Source: Desulfallas thermosapovorans DSM 6562
Lineage (GTDB): Bacteria; Bacillota; Desulfotomaculia; Desulfotomaculales; Desulfallaceae
Assembly: GCF_008124625.1 (NCBI RefSeq)
Contig: NZ_VNHM01000002.1
Location: 1 to 64,000 of the forward strand
Direction: 5' to 3'
DNA: 64,000 nucleotides
In this document: piece by piece, positions 15,368 to 25,156 of the stretch
How positions within the stretch are numbered: position 1 is the stretch's first letter
Layout: the number at the start of each line of letters is the position of its first letter
Notes under the pieces: generated by a model
The model's database searches: none
What the model saw: only the letters and a program-made list of their open reading frames with translations
Told to the model about the DNA's origin: nothing
Translations under genes and position numbers: made by a program

Positions 15368-17002
15368 GTGTACATATACTCTTTTGACGGAGAGCAAATG
15401 AAATACATGCTGGTGGGTGCCGCCAACCTGCTGGCTTTGAATAAGTCAGAAATTGATGCTTTGAATGTTTTTCCCGTACCCGATGGTGATACCGGAACCA
15501 ATATGTACCTTACTATGCTGGCCGGGGTTAAGCAAGCCCGGCAGGTAGAAAGTGGTAAAATATGTGACGTAGCTGCGGCGGTGGCCCGGGGCTGCCTGAT
15601 GGGGGCCCGGGGCAATTCGGGGGTTATTCTATCCCAGATATTCAGCGGTTTTGCCCGGGCGCTGGAGGGCTGCAGTCGCGCAGGTGCCGCCGATATCGCC
15701 CGTGCCTTTGTAAGCGGGGCCGATGCGGCCTATCGAGCGGTGGGAAACCCTGTGGAAGGGACGATGTTGACGGTATGCCGGGAAATAGCCACTGCTTTGG
15801 ATAATGCCATTGCCCGGAGCAAAGATCCCGTGCGGGTGCTGGTGGTGGGTTACCGGGCCGCAAACCGGGCCCTGGCCCGTACCCCCGAACAATTGCCGGT
15901 GCTGCGGGAGGCCGGTGTAGTGGACGCCGGCGGCAAGGGGCTGGTGGTTATACTGGAGGGCATTATCCAGGCCCTTAAGGATGCAGCGGCCCGGCGTAAT
16001 ATTGAATTATTTGATCTGGCGGCCAGCCAGCAGAAGGAATTTATGGGCAGCCGGGCCAGGGATTTTACCGCTGGTATTGAATTTACTTATTGCACCGAAT
16101 TTATCCTAATGGGGCGCAATATACCTATAGACACGCTGCGGCAGGAGTTATCCCCTTATGGTGACTGTCTGCTGGTGGTGGGGGACGACCGGGCAACCAA
16201 GGTGCATATTCACTCCAATCATCCGGGACTGGTGCTGGAGTGCGGCTTGAAATACGGTGCGCTGCAGTCTGTCCAAATTGGTAATATGGAGGAACAAAAC
16301 CAGGAATTGCGCCGTGAAGCCGGCAAAACCGCCGGTGATGAAAGCAAGCCGCTGGGTATTGTGGCTGTTGGTGCAGGGGAAGGTATTGGCACCATATTGC
16401 AAAGTATGGGAGTGGATGTGGTTATTGAGGGGGGGCAAACCATGAACCCCTCGGCGGAACAGCTTTTGGAGGCCGTAAATAATGTTAACGCCCCGGCGGT
16501 AATTTTGCTGCCCAATAACAAAAATATTTTGCTGGCGGCCCGGCAGGCTGCGGCAATGGCCGAAAAAGAGCTGCATGTGGTGCCATCGTTAAGTATTCCC
16601 CAGGCCTTTGCGGCGCTTTTGGCTTACAACCCCTACGCTTCTGCCGCGGAAAACGCTGGCAAAATGGAGGGTGCATTAGGTGTTGTTAAAACGGGTGAAG
16701 TGACTGTGGCCGTTCGGGATGCTGTTATTGAAGGTAACACCATAGCTAAAGGTGATTTTATCGGGATGGCGGGTGACCGGTTGGTGGCTGTGGGGCGTCA
16801 CCTCGATGCATTGGTAATGGATTTACTGCGGGCAATGGTTGATGATGATACCGGGTTAATTACTTTTTACTACGGGGCCGGTATGTCGGGTGCCGAGGCC
16901 CGGGAAATTGTCAACAAGATGGAAGAAGAATTTGACGAGTTTGATTTCGAGCTGCATTACGGGGGGCAGCCTTTATACCATTTAATAATCTCGGTGGAGT
17001 AG
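15368..17002 (+). CDS. fakA: DAK2-domain fatty acid kinase subunit FakA-like (YloV)
   Basis: The 544-residue protein has an N-terminal DhaL/DAK2 domain (about 10-200) with the Mg-ATP motif NVFPVPDGDTGTNMYLT and RGARGNSGVILSQ-type residues, a middle domain, and a C-terminal DegV-like domain (about 325-544). It phosphorylates FakB-bound fatty acids for phospholipid synthesis. A DegV/FakB-type gene follows 89 bp later, matching the known partnership. The GTG start lies eight bases behind AAGGGGG. Confidence 0.88.
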   Translation: MYIYSFDGEQMKYMLVGAANLLALNKSEIDALNVFPVPDGDTGTNMYLTMLAGVKQARQVESGKICDVAAAVARGCLMGARGNSGVILSQIFSGFARALEGCSRAGAADIARAFVSGADAAYRAVGNPVEGTMLTVCREIATALDNAIARSKDPVRVLVVGYRAANRALARTPEQLPVLREAGVVDAGGKGLVVILEGIIQALKDAAARRNIELFDLAASQQKEFMGSRARDFTAGIEFTYCTEFILMGRNIPIDTLRQELSPYGDCLLVVGDDRATKVHIHSNHPGLVLECGLKYGALQSVQIGNMEEQNQELRREAGKTAGDESKPLGIVAVGAGEGIGTILQSMGVDVVIEGGQTMNPSAEQLLEAVNNVNAPAVILLPNNKNILLAARQAAAMAEKELHVVPSLSIPQAFAALLAYNPYASAAENAGKMEGALGVVKTGEVTVAVRDAVIEGNTIAKGDFIGMAGDRLVAVGRHLDALVMDLLRAMVDDDTGLITFYYGAGMSGAEAREIVNKMEEEFDEFDFELHYGGQPLYHLIISVE

Positions 17003-17091
17003 CAAGAAGGGGATGCTTTCTTTTCACTTTGAAACAGTGGCCGGGAGCACTGGCTTTCCGGATAATTTGTTGTAAGGAAGGTGTTGTATCC

Positions 17092-17952
17092 ATGCCCAAA
17101 GTCCGTATCGTTACTGACAGTACGGCTGATTTGCCGCGTGAATTGGTGCAGCAATACGGTATTACCGTGGTGCCATTGAAGGTTTTTTTCGGGTCGGAAT
17201 GTTTTGTGGATGGGGTGGATCTATCGGCTGCCGAATTTTTTAGCCGGCTGGCAGCCAGCAGGGAATTGCCCACTACCTCCCAGCCTTCACCTACCGAGTT
17301 TGTGGAATATTATCGCCCGTTGATTGACGAAGGTGCGGATATTGTGTCCATTCATATATCTGCGCAGATGAGCGGTACTTTGCAGTCCGCCCAACTGGCC
17401 AGGACCATGCTGAATTATGACGGGCTGGAAGTGATAGATTCCCGCACCGTCAGTGTAGTGCTGGGTATGGTAGTGCTGGCGGCGGCCCGGGCTGCCCAGG
17501 CCGGACGTTCCCGGGCTGAGGTGGTGGCCCTGGTGCAGGATATTATTGCCAACCACCGGGTATATTTTATGGTGGATACCCTGGAATACCTGCAGCGCGG
17601 TGGGCGTATCGGCAAAGCCCAGGCCTTTTTGGGCACTATATTGAATGTCAAACCCCTGTGCACCATAGTGGACGGAGTGATACATCCCTATGAGAAGGTT
17701 CGGGGCCGTAAAAAGGCTATTAACCGGCTGGTGCAGCTAATGGCCGAGCAGTGTCAAGATTCCGGGCCGCTTTATTGTTTTATGACTCATGGTAATGATC
17801 CCGGGGGATTAAAGTCTTTACAGGACTTGGTGCGGGAAAAACTCAATTGCCCTGAAATGGCGTACAGCCAGATGGGCGCGGTGGTGGGTACCCACGTTGG
17901 GCCGGGTGTTGTGGGCCTGGCGGTATGTCCATATAAATACCTGCAGTGGTAA
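17092..17952 (+). CDS. DegV-family fatty-acid-binding protein (FakB-like)
   Basis: The 286-residue protein starts with VRIVTDSTADLP, the DegV signature, and has TTSQPSPTEF and HISAQMSGTLQSA lipid-headgroup-binding motifs. It presents a fatty acid to FakA. The ATG at 17092 is chosen because AAGGAAGGTG lies about ten bases upstream; an in-frame extension to 17029 lacks a site. It forms an operon with fakA. Confidence 0.9.
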   Translation: MPKVRIVTDSTADLPRELVQQYGITVVPLKVFFGSECFVDGVDLSAAEFFSRLAASRELPTTSQPSPTEFVEYYRPLIDEGADIVSIHISAQMSGTLQSAQLARTMLNYDGLEVIDSRTVSVVLGMVVLAAARAAQAGRSRAEVVALVQDIIANHRVYFMVDTLEYLQRGGRIGKAQAFLGTILNVKPLCTIVDGVIHPYEKVRGRKKAINRLVQLMAEQCQDSGPLYCFMTHGNDPGGLKSLQDLVREKLNCPEMAYSQMGAVVGTHVGPGVVGLAVCPYKYLQW

Positions 17953-17980
17953 ACCTGGGGATGCTTAAGGAGTTTGACCA

Positions 17981-18085
17981 GTGCTAACAGAACCGGTAAT
18001 CGAAGCTCGGGAATTGTATAAAGTGGCGTCATTGATACTGGTTCCGCCGGCGCTGGGGCTTATGCACAAATTATTGGTGAAATGA
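17981..18085 (+). CDS. Small ORF, 34 residues, possible membrane peptide
   Basis: GTG with AAGGAG eight bases upstream encodes a short protein with a polar N-terminus (LTEPVIEAREL) and a hydrophobic helix (VASLILVPPALGLMHKLLV). It lies 28 bp behind the DegV gene and before the terminator, so it would be the last cistron. I recognise no family. It could be a remnant of a longer gene. Confidence 0.3.
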   Translation: MLTEPVIEARELYKVASLILVPPALGLMHKLLVK

Positions 18086-18093
18086 TGATAAAA

Positions 18094-18132
18094 AGCAAAA
18101 CCCCTCTTAATCTCCTAAAGAGGGGTTTTGCT
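18094..18132. terminator. Terminator of the fakA operon and of tRNA-fMet
   Basis: A perfect 15-bp stem (agcaaaacccctctt/aagaggggttttgct) between convergent units. Confidence 0.85.
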
Positions 18133-18136
18133 GATC

Positions 18137-18212
<76 letters not shown>

Positions 18213-18356
18213 ATAACTTAATTAGTATAACACAAATATAAAAGGAATGCAAGGGGAAGCAGGGGTGCGGTTCTGTCGCTTCCGTTATAAACATCCCCTT
18301 GACTTAATATAACAACACCATGGTAGCATAAAAAGAACTAATCGAAAGCCGGGTTT

Positions 18357-19958
18357 TCATTCACTGTTTAATTTAAACCGGGCAGAGAAAGTGGAGCCAC
18401 CGGGACCTGTTTCTATTTGTAGTTCAGCGTTGTGCCTGTCGGCAATGCTGTAGCATATCGCCAGTCCCAAACCGGTCCCGTTATCCTTTGTGGTAAAAAA
18501 AGGTGTGCCCAGCTTTCCTAAAATCTCAGGGCTAATTCCGCTGCCTTCATCCCGTACTGCCAGGATTACTTCACCTCTATCGGCATATGTCTTGATGGTC
18601 AAAGTTCCCCCGGGAGACATTGCATCCAATCCGTTGCGTACCAGGTTTAGAATTAACTGTCGTATCTCTTCCGGATCTAAATACAAATCAGGAATATTAT
18701 TTAATTCCAGGGTGATGTTTAAGTCGGAAACCGTTGCGTCAGCCAGTAATAGCGGGTAGATAGACTCAATTATGGCATTAAGACTTTGTATTTGTAAATT
18801 CTTTGGTTTATCCTTGGCCAAAGACAAAAATGTGGATATGATGTTGTTGGCCCTGTCCAGTTCTTCAATCATCAGGTTGTAATAACCGCCATACTGGGCG
18901 CATTCCTTTTTTTCCCTTAATAATTGTAAAAACCCGCGTACGGTGGTCATGGGGTTTCTTATCTCATGGCCGATACCGGCGGCCATAGCACCTATTAAAT
19001 TGAATTTTTCAAGACGGGCCATCTCTTGCTCTGTTTTTAATTTTTCAGTTACATCCCTTACATATAAAATAACCCCTTCAATTTTATCGAGTTTTTTTAA
19101 GACAAGGGGAAAACTGTATATTTCCTTCCAGCCGACTATATCGCCGCCGGGATCTTTCATGGTTACCAGGACATAACTGGATGTGCCAGTGGTTAAGGTG
19201 TCATAAGCAGGGCACCTATCACAAATTTCAGTTCGCCCTTTAAAGGCTTGATAGCATTTTTTTCCTGCCAGTGGCCGCTGCTGGAAATTCCAGCGTTCCA
19301 CTGTTGTGTTGGCCCGTATAATATTGAAATCACTATCGATAACACATAAACCATCCTGTATGCTTTCGATTACCCCGGCAAGAAAGCTTTCCTTTTCACG
19401 CAGGGTTATTTCTATCTGTTTACGCCTGGTAATCTCCTTTTCCAATTCGCTTGTTTTTTGATTGAGCTGGTCAAGGTAGTTGTTGCTATATATAGCGATG
19501 GAAATCATAACACTTATTTGTTTCAGCACGTTCAGTTCCTCTTGTGGCGTGTTTCTCAACCGGGTATCATACAGCACATATGTTCCAAAGGCAGTGCCAT
19601 TGCTGATTAGCGGCACCCATATAATGGTTTTTATGTTGTACTGGTTGATCATGTCATACCAGGCCGCCAGGCGTGGTTCCTGTGAAGGGTTATTGACTAC
19701 GACAATGTGCCCTGTAGAGATAGCTTCCCCCGAGGGGCTGGAAAGAACCGGGGCTTTCTGGTTTACATCATGGGGATAATTTGCCGGCAGGTTATAAGAG
19801 GCAATCATCCAGCCCATTCCTTGCTCGTCCACTTCAATTACAGAACTGAAGGAATAACCTAATTTATCACAGAGGACCTGCAGTATCTTTTCAATATATA
19901 TACTGGGCGGAAGAAGAATGTCTATATTGGCTATATAAGTAAACAGATTGTCCATCAT
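18357..19958 (-). CDS. GAF-PAS sensor histidine kinase (NtrB type)
   Basis: The 533-residue soluble kinase has a GAF domain (about 15-165), a short coiled coil, a PAS domain (about 195-310) with a cysteine cluster GKKCYQAF...CDRCPAYD, HisKA (phospho-His in GIGHEIRNPMTTVRG) and HATPase_c (DEGSGI, TTKDNGTGLGLAI). The PAS cysteines could bind a metal or sense redox, which is inference. No response regulator is adjacent. It is nine bases downstream of the flavin oxidoreductase gene, so the two are likely co-transcribed. Confidence 0.88.
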   Translation of the reverse strand: MMDNLFTYIANIDILLPPSIYIEKILQVLCDKLGYSFSSVIEVDEQGMGWMIASYNLPANYPHDVNQKAPVLSSPSGEAISTGHIVVVNNPSQEPRLAAWYDMINQYNIKTIIWVPLISNGTAFGTYVLYDTRLRNTPQEELNVLKQISVMISIAIYSNNYLDQLNQKTSELEKEITRRKQIEITLREKESFLAGVIESIQDGLCVIDSDFNIIRANTTVERWNFQQRPLAGKKCYQAFKGRTEICDRCPAYDTLTTGTSSYVLVTMKDPGGDIVGWKEIYSFPLVLKKLDKIEGVILYVRDVTEKLKTEQEMARLEKFNLIGAMAAGIGHEIRNPMTTVRGFLQLLREKKECAQYGGYYNLMIEELDRANNIISTFLSLAKDKPKNLQIQSLNAIIESIYPLLLADATVSDLNITLELNNIPDLYLDPEEIRQLILNLVRNGLDAMSPGGTLTIKTYADRGEVILAVRDEGSGISPEILGKLGTPFFTTKDNGTGLGLAICYSIADRHNAELQIETGPGGSTFSARFKLNSE

Positions 19959-19966
19959 TCAATCCT

Positions 19967-21139
19967 TTATTCGTTCAATACCTTTTGGGGTCTTTGATAT
20001 GCAGGGTTGACAGAACAATACATTTGCGGGTCACCTGTCGTCCAGAATGTGCATTTAGAACATTTGATACATTTTCTTATTTCGGATTCTTTGCCAAGTA
20101 ATGATTTGTTTACAATGGCAGGGTCTGCCACTTGTGCCCGCCCCATGGCTACCAGTTCCGCTTTTCCGGCATATAGTACTTCTTCCGCCAATTCAAGGGA
20201 GTCAATGGACCCCACTGCACATACCGGGACCCTTGAGTACTGTTTTAATTCCGCAGTTATATCAATATGGGGGGCAACACCCAATTTGGCGGGAGGCACA
20301 ATGCGCTCCATGGACTGGTAAACACCGGCGGATACGTTTAACATATCGATGCCGTTTTGTTCAAATTGGCGAATTAAATCTTTAAAATCAATGGGCCTCA
20401 GTCCACCTTCAACGAATTCGTTGCCGCTAACGCGTAAGCTTATGGCTACGCGGTTGCCGAGCTTGTCTTTTATCCCTCTGATTATTTGTAAAATGAGACG
20501 GGCACGATTTATTGCATTGCCGCCGTAATCATCAGTTCTGTGATTTGAATAGGGCGATAAAAATTCATTTAGTAAATAACCATGGGCAGCATGAACCTCA
20601 ATTACCCTGGCTCCTGCTTCTGCGGCACGGGCTGCCGCGGCAATGAAATCATTATAAACCCGGTGGATATCATCCACGGTCATTTCACGCAGCTTATAAT
20701 GCGGGTCAAATTTGGACATTACCGGGCATGGAATGGGACTTGGCGCTATAAGTTCACATCCTGTCACAGAGGTTAAAGCCTGGCGTCCATAGTGGATTAA
20801 TTGTATTCCGGGTACACTGCCCCGGCTTTCTATTTCTTGAAAAAGTTTACGTAATCCGGGCAAATAACGGTCATCGTCTATTCTCATGACACGGTTAAAT
20901 GCCACTGTATCGGGCGAAACCACCGCACAACCCGTAAAAATCAGACCGCAGCCACCGTCGGCCATCGCGGTGTAAAATTCTAATAATTTTTCGGATACCG
21001 TCCCGTCGGTGTTGGCATAGTTTACTTGCCATGTTGGAAAAACAATACGGTTTTTAAGCTTCACCGGGCCAATATCAATTGGACTTGCGGCCAGCGGGTA
21101 TTTGTTATTGTTGCTTGGTATATCGCTTTTTTTTCCCAC
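19967..21139 (-). CDS. NADH:flavin oxidoreductase (old yellow enzyme family)
   Basis: The 390-residue TIM-barrel flavoprotein has LKNRIVFPTW near the N-terminus, the catalytic HAAHGYLLNEFLSP segment and a C-terminal cysteine-rich stretch (CIKCSKCTFWTTGDPQMYC). That stretch recalls the Fe-S-binding part of 2-enoate reductase-type enzymes, though the C-terminal pyridine-nucleotide domains are missing. The GTG at 21139 lies behind AAAGGAGGT. The substrate is unknown. It shares a unit with a sensor kinase. Confidence 0.82.
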   Translation of the reverse strand: MGKKSDIPSNNNKYPLAASPIDIGPVKLKNRIVFPTWQVNYANTDGTVSEKLLEFYTAMADGGCGLIFTGCAVVSPDTVAFNRVMRIDDDRYLPGLRKLFQEIESRGSVPGIQLIHYGRQALTSVTGCELIAPSPIPCPVMSKFDPHYKLREMTVDDIHRVYNDFIAAAARAAEAGARVIEVHAAHGYLLNEFLSPYSNHRTDDYGGNAINRARLILQIIRGIKDKLGNRVAISLRVSGNEFVEGGLRPIDFKDLIRQFEQNGIDMLNVSAGVYQSMERIVPPAKLGVAPHIDITAELKQYSRVPVCAVGSIDSLELAEEVLYAGKAELVAMGRAQVADPAIVNKSLLGKESEIRKCIKCSKCTFWTTGDPQMYCSVNPAYQRPQKVLNE

Positions 21140-21355
21140 AACCAGACCTCCTTTGTATAGATAAAAATCATACAAGATGAGTCATAAATATAAGTTACAA
21201 CAAGAGTATGATTTTTAGCCGTATTATACTATAATTAGCGCTAATTTTTACATATTTCTCAACCTAAATTACGATATATATCGACAATGCGATAAATGCT
21301 TCATGGTGCATGTATTTTTTTATGCAAATTCAAGGGATAGTATGGTAGAAATGTA

Positions 21356-21386
21356 TTGACCTTGACGCTGCGTAAAGGTGTATTTT
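21356..21386 (+). promoter_or_regulatory. MerR-type promoter with 19-bp spacer and TipA/Mta-like operator
   Basis: -35 TTGACC (21356-21361) and -10 TATTTT (21381-21386) are 19 bp apart, the over-long spacing MerR activators correct. The spacer holds a dyad of the form ACCTTgACG-N3-CGTaAAGGT (21359-21379), close to known TipAL/Mta sites. Autoregulation by the downstream gene is likely. Confidence 0.75.
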
Positions 21387-21410
21387 TATCATGGCAGGGG
21401 GGATACGGTC

Positions 21411-22187
21411 ATGGAGTACACAGTGCAAAAAATGGCTAAATTGGCGGGGGTTACAACTCGAACGTTGAGGTATTACGATGAAATAGGGATTTTAAAACCG
21501 GCCAGAATTAACTCATCGGGTTACCGCATTTATGGACAGGCAGAGGTCGACAGATTGCAGCAAATTCTTTTTTACCGAGAGTTGGGCGTTAGCTTGGAGA
21601 ATATCAAAGATATAGTAACCGCACCTGATTTCAATAAGGTAAAGGCTCTGCGGGAACATCGTGAAAAGCTAATCAAGAAAAAGGAGCAGTTGGAAGTTTT
21701 AATTGCCAATGTGGACAAAACCATCGCTCAGGCAGAAGGGAGAATTATCATGACGGACAAGGAGAAATTTGAAGGTTTTAAACAAAAAATGATTGAGGAC
21801 AATGAAAAAAAGTATGGTCAAGAGATTAGATCCAAATATGGTCACGAGCAAGTGGATAGATCCTACCAGAAATTCCGCAGCATGACCAGGGAGCAGTACG
21901 CCGAATTGGAAAAACTGGGTACCAGGGTGCTGGAGACCCTCAAGGAAGCATATGCCACCGGCGATCCGGCGAGTGAACTGGCCCAGAAAGCCGCGGATTT
22001 ACATCGCCGGTGGCTGAGTTTTTATTGGGATAGTTATACAAAAGAAGCCCACGCAGGCGTGGTGCAGATGTACGTGGACGATGAAAGATTCAAGGCTTAT
22101 TACGACAAACAACAGCCTGGTGCTGCGGCATTTCTCAGGGACGCTGTTTTTATTTACACGGGAATGAATAAATGTAAGGAGAAATAG
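21411..22187 (+). CDS. MerR-family regulator with TipAS effector domain
   Basis: The 258-residue protein has an N-terminal MerR winged helix (YTVQKMAKLAGVTTRTLRYYDEIGILKP), a long dimerisation helix (about 75-115) and a C-terminal TipAS antibiotic-recognition domain (about 135-255; LHRRWLSFYW, YVDDERFKAYYDK). TipA-type regulators bind thiopeptides or other amphipathic drugs and autoactivate. The ATG at 21411 follows AGGGGGG. No efflux gene is adjacent on the same strand. Confidence 0.9.
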   Translation: MEYTVQKMAKLAGVTTRTLRYYDEIGILKPARINSSGYRIYGQAEVDRLQQILFYRELGVSLENIKDIVTAPDFNKVKALREHREKLIKKKEQLEVLIANVDKTIAQAEGRIIMTDKEKFEGFKQKMIEDNEKKYGQEIRSKYGHEQVDRSYQKFRSMTREQYAELEKLGTRVLETLKEAYATGDPASELAQKAADLHRRWLSFYWDSYTKEAHAGVVQMYVDDERFKAYYDKQQPGAAAFLRDAVFIYTGMNKCKEK

Positions 22188-22203
22188 ATAAACGAGTCTT
22201 GGC

Positions 22204-22854
22204 CTATATGTACAGGATGTACCTGGACATCAACCAGAAGTGGCTGAAACTTCCGGCCATGGTAAACACGTGAAAAATTTCATGAAAGCCAACCCAGCCG
22301 GGGATGATGTTGGGCGGCCATTTAGTGCCGTATAATATGGCCCCGGTGGTGTAAAACAGGCCGCCCAGCACCAGCCATACGATTCCGCCCAGTGAAACTG
22401 TTTGAATTAATGGCCAGAAGGGAATGACGATGAGCCAACCCATCATAACATATAATAGTGTGGAGAACCAGCGGGGGGCCTCCATCCAGAAAATCTTAAC
22501 TAAAATACCCGCAATGGCTAAGAGCCATACGCCCACTAAAAAGGAATAGCCCCAGGCCCCCCGCAAGGGAATTAAACAAACCGGTGTATAAGTACCCGCA
22601 ATTAAAACAAAGATCATCATGTGATCTATGCGCCGTAAAATAAGCGCGCCCTTTTGAGACAAAGGCAGCAGGTGGTAAAGGGCGCTGGCTGTGTAAAGCA
22701 GCACCAGGCTGGCACCGAATATGGAAAAGGCGACAATATGTGATACCGTGCCATGTAATACCGCATTATAAACCAGTGCGACCAGAGCGACGATGGATAG
22801 AACAGCCCCGGCCAAATGGGATAGCCCGCTGAAAGGATCCTTTAATTTACCCAT
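22204..22854 (-). CDS. Hemolysin III / PAQR-family membrane protein
   Basis: The 216-residue, seven-helix protein has the HlyIII signature residues: N-terminal FSGLSHLAGA, the SALYHLLP motif after helix 2 and the C-terminal GFHEIFHVFTMAGS. These provide the conserved metal-ligand histidines. Members are putative metal-dependent hydrolases or channels. It is convergent with the tipA-type gene with only 16 bp between stop codons. Confidence 0.88.
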   Translation of the reverse strand: MGKLKDPFSGLSHLAGAVLSIVALVALVYNAVLHGTVSHIVAFSIFGASLVLLYTASALYHLLPLSQKGALILRRIDHMMIFVLIAGTYTPVCLIPLRGAWGYSFLVGVWLLAIAGILVKIFWMEAPRWFSTLLYVMMGWLIVIPFWPLIQTVSLGGIVWLVLGGLFYTTGAILYGTKWPPNIIPGWVGFHEIFHVFTMAGSFSHFWLMSRYILYI

Positions 22855-22993
22855 CGATAAATTTCACCCCGTAAATATGATAGTCAAGGGTATTTTGCCT
22901 TGTTTATTGCAGTATTATTATACCAATAAAAAATTTGCTTACTTAAAAACCCGCTCATTAATATTATAGCAGTAAAAATAATTGTGTTGAGAT

Positions 22994-23833
22994 TTATTTA
23001 CCTGTTATTGTAATAAAGCTTACCTGGCTGCGGTTTAAAAACCTGACCGGCATCACGCCGGTGCCCAGTCCGCTGTCAATATACAGGGTGGTATGGGGGC
23101 CGATTTGATAAATTCCCTTGTCATACGCGGGAAAGAGACCCTGACCCGGTGCAATGACAGCGCCTGCAAAGGGTAAACGTATTTGGCCGCCGTGGGTATG
23201 GCCGCATAATACCAGATCGGCTTGGGTAATCGATGGTTTTTTGACGATTGCCGGTGCATGGGCCAGCAGCACCGTGAGGAATTCTGTGTTGATACCTTTA
23301 GTCGCCTTGTCCAGGTTTGCCCTTCCTGTGCTGGGGTCATCCACCCCACAGATGTTTATGGCCAGTTGGGTATTGGACCAGACCTCATGTCCATTGTTTA
23401 AAACTATCACCCCGCAGTTCTTTAAACCGCTTAAAAAAACTTGCGACTTTCTGTTGGCCCATTCGTGGTTGCCGCATACAAAATATGTATGCGGGTTTAT
23501 TTTTACCAGCTCCCGGGCCAGGTAAAACACGTTATCAAAATTAACGGTTTTTCTGTCCACTAAATCACCTGTTATAACAATTAAATCGGGCTTTAGTTGC
23601 CTGATATCCCGGAGCAGCTTTTGGTGCCGGTCAGTGGGGTGCCAGTTGTGAAAATCCGTTATCTGCAGGATACTTAGTTTGGACCCCGGTGGTATTTTTC
23701 CGGAATCAAGATTTACCCGGTTTACTTTGGGGAAGTTTACCTCGAAGTATATGTTTGCAACCAGCAAACCACTGCAAATAAGGATAATTAAAGCGATTTT
23801 AAACATCCATGTGAACATCGTCTCAAAAAACAA
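22994..23833 (-). CDS. Membrane-anchored metallophosphoesterase (YkuE-like)
   Basis: The 279-residue protein has one N-terminal membrane helix (about 8-28) and a calcineurin-like phosphoesterase domain: QITDFHNWH, VITGDLVDRK, VCGNHEW, CGHTHGGQIRLP. The TTG at 23833 is chosen because gaggtgaggggg lies about nine bases upstream; ATGs at codons 6 and 10 are alternatives. Its substrate (lipid pyrophosphate or nucleotide) is unknown. Confidence 0.88.
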   Translation of the reverse strand: MFFETMFTWMFKIALIILICSGLLVANIYFEVNFPKVNRVNLDSGKIPPGSKLSILQITDFHNWHPTDRHQKLLRDIRQLKPDLIVITGDLVDRKTVNFDNVFYLARELVKINPHTYFVCGNHEWANRKSQVFLSGLKNCGVIVLNNGHEVWSNTQLAINICGVDDPSTGRANLDKATKGINTEFLTVLLAHAPAIVKKPSITQADLVLCGHTHGGQIRLPFAGAVIAPGQGLFPAYDKGIYQIGPHTTLYIDSGLGTGVMPVRFLNRSQVSFITITGK

Positions 23834-23989
23834 AATTTTACCCCCTCACCTCAGATACAGAGTTCTGCAAACAGCCTTTTACCTAAAATATGGCAAGGGA
23901 TAAGAAAGGTTCCTAAAAAAACGAGATTTTTTTGACGTTTTGGGGTTGTCTTAATTATATTATGCCGGTTATTTTTGCCATTCTTAAAC

Positions 23990-24856
23990 TTATTCGCCCT
24001 TTAGCTCGGCTACCAGCATACCGGCCAGTATAAACAGGCACCCTGCCACCTGAACGGTGGTAAGTATTTCTCTACCCAACAGGTGAGCAGTGATGGCCGA
24101 GAATACCGGTTCCATGGTGAAAATAATGGCCGTATGGGTGGCTGAAGTATAGCGCTGTACAGTGTTTTGGATTAAAAAAGCCAGCGCTGTGGCCGGGATG
24201 GCGGTAATTAAAAACGCTATCCAAAGCCGGGTGGTAATCTGTGTTGGGACGTGTTCCAAGGCCAGGGCAAAGACAAAACTAATGGCTGAAACCGTAGCTA
24301 TTTGGACAATGGCCAGCAATACCGGGTCATGTTGTCCGGCATAGCGCCCCACCATGATTATGTGTAGCCCGAAGCATATGGCACAGCATAATATCAGCAG
24401 GTCTCCCGGACCCAGATTTAACGTGCCGCCCTGTAAAGTTAGCAACCCCAAACCCAGGGTTGCACAGGTTACACCTGCTATAACAAAGGGTCTGGGCATG
24501 TGCCGGTAAAGCAAGGCGGAGAACAGCGGTACCATCACCACTGCCAGGCCCGTTATAAAGCCGGCGGTGGCCGGACCCGTGTATTTAAGGCCTACGGTCT
24601 GAAATGCGTAACCGCCGAATAAAAAAAGTCCGATGAATATGCCGCTGCGCAGTGCGGACAGGTTTATACGGGACAGGTTACCCCGGTAAATAGCCGCCAG
24701 AAACATCACTGCCATCAGGAAACGCAGGGCCAGGAAATAGTAGGGGGTAATGTCCGCCAGGGCATCCTGAACTACCACAAAAGTTATACCCCAAAAAAAA
24801 GCTACAAATAATAATGCCAAATCGGCTTTGACCTGTCTTTTTCTACTTGCTTCCAT
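23990..24856 (-). CDS. EamA/DMT-family transporter (RhaT/YdcZ-type)
   Basis: The 288-residue, ten-helix protein has two EamA repeats (about 10-140 and 150-285), including ALLFVAFFWGITFVVVQDAL and the second-half TMEPVFSAITAHLLG motif. It probably exports metabolites or amino acids. GAGGA precedes the ATG by about 11 bases. Confidence 0.85.
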   Translation of the reverse strand: MEASRKRQVKADLALLFVAFFWGITFVVVQDALADITPYYFLALRFLMAVMFLAAIYRGNLSRINLSALRSGIFIGLFLFGGYAFQTVGLKYTGPATAGFITGLAVVMVPLFSALLYRHMPRPFVIAGVTCATLGLGLLTLQGGTLNLGPGDLLILCCAICFGLHIIMVGRYAGQHDPVLLAIVQIATVSAISFVFALALEHVPTQITTRLWIAFLITAIPATALAFLIQNTVQRYTSATHTAIIFTMEPVFSAITAHLLGREILTTVQVAGCLFILAGMLVAELKGE

Positions 24857-25156
24857 ATAATTGATATTCCTCGCTGTCTTTAATCAATCAGCTGTCAATA
24901 AAGCATAAAACTATGATGGTTAATTGGGCAGATACATATACCCACGCAGTATCACATAATTCTCCCACGGGCTAAAAACCTTGTCAAGCGGGTGCCCGGG
25001 CAAACGTGGAACAGCTTTCTACGAAAATATTAATTTTTCGGCAGGATTTTTGTGTTTTAAGACGAAAATTAACCAATTGTTAAGTTTACTAGGGGAGGTG
25101 TAAAAGGAAGTTATCTTGTTTTTGAATATTTAGTCAACATTTAGGAGGGAAAGGTT
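24857..25156. other. Intergenic region before the amino-acid ABC operon
   Basis: The divergent promoter region between the exporter and the ABC operon. No convincing sigma-A hexamer pair, riboswitch or small gene was recognised. The last bases carry GGAGGG, the ribosome site of the binding protein. Confidence 0.4.
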
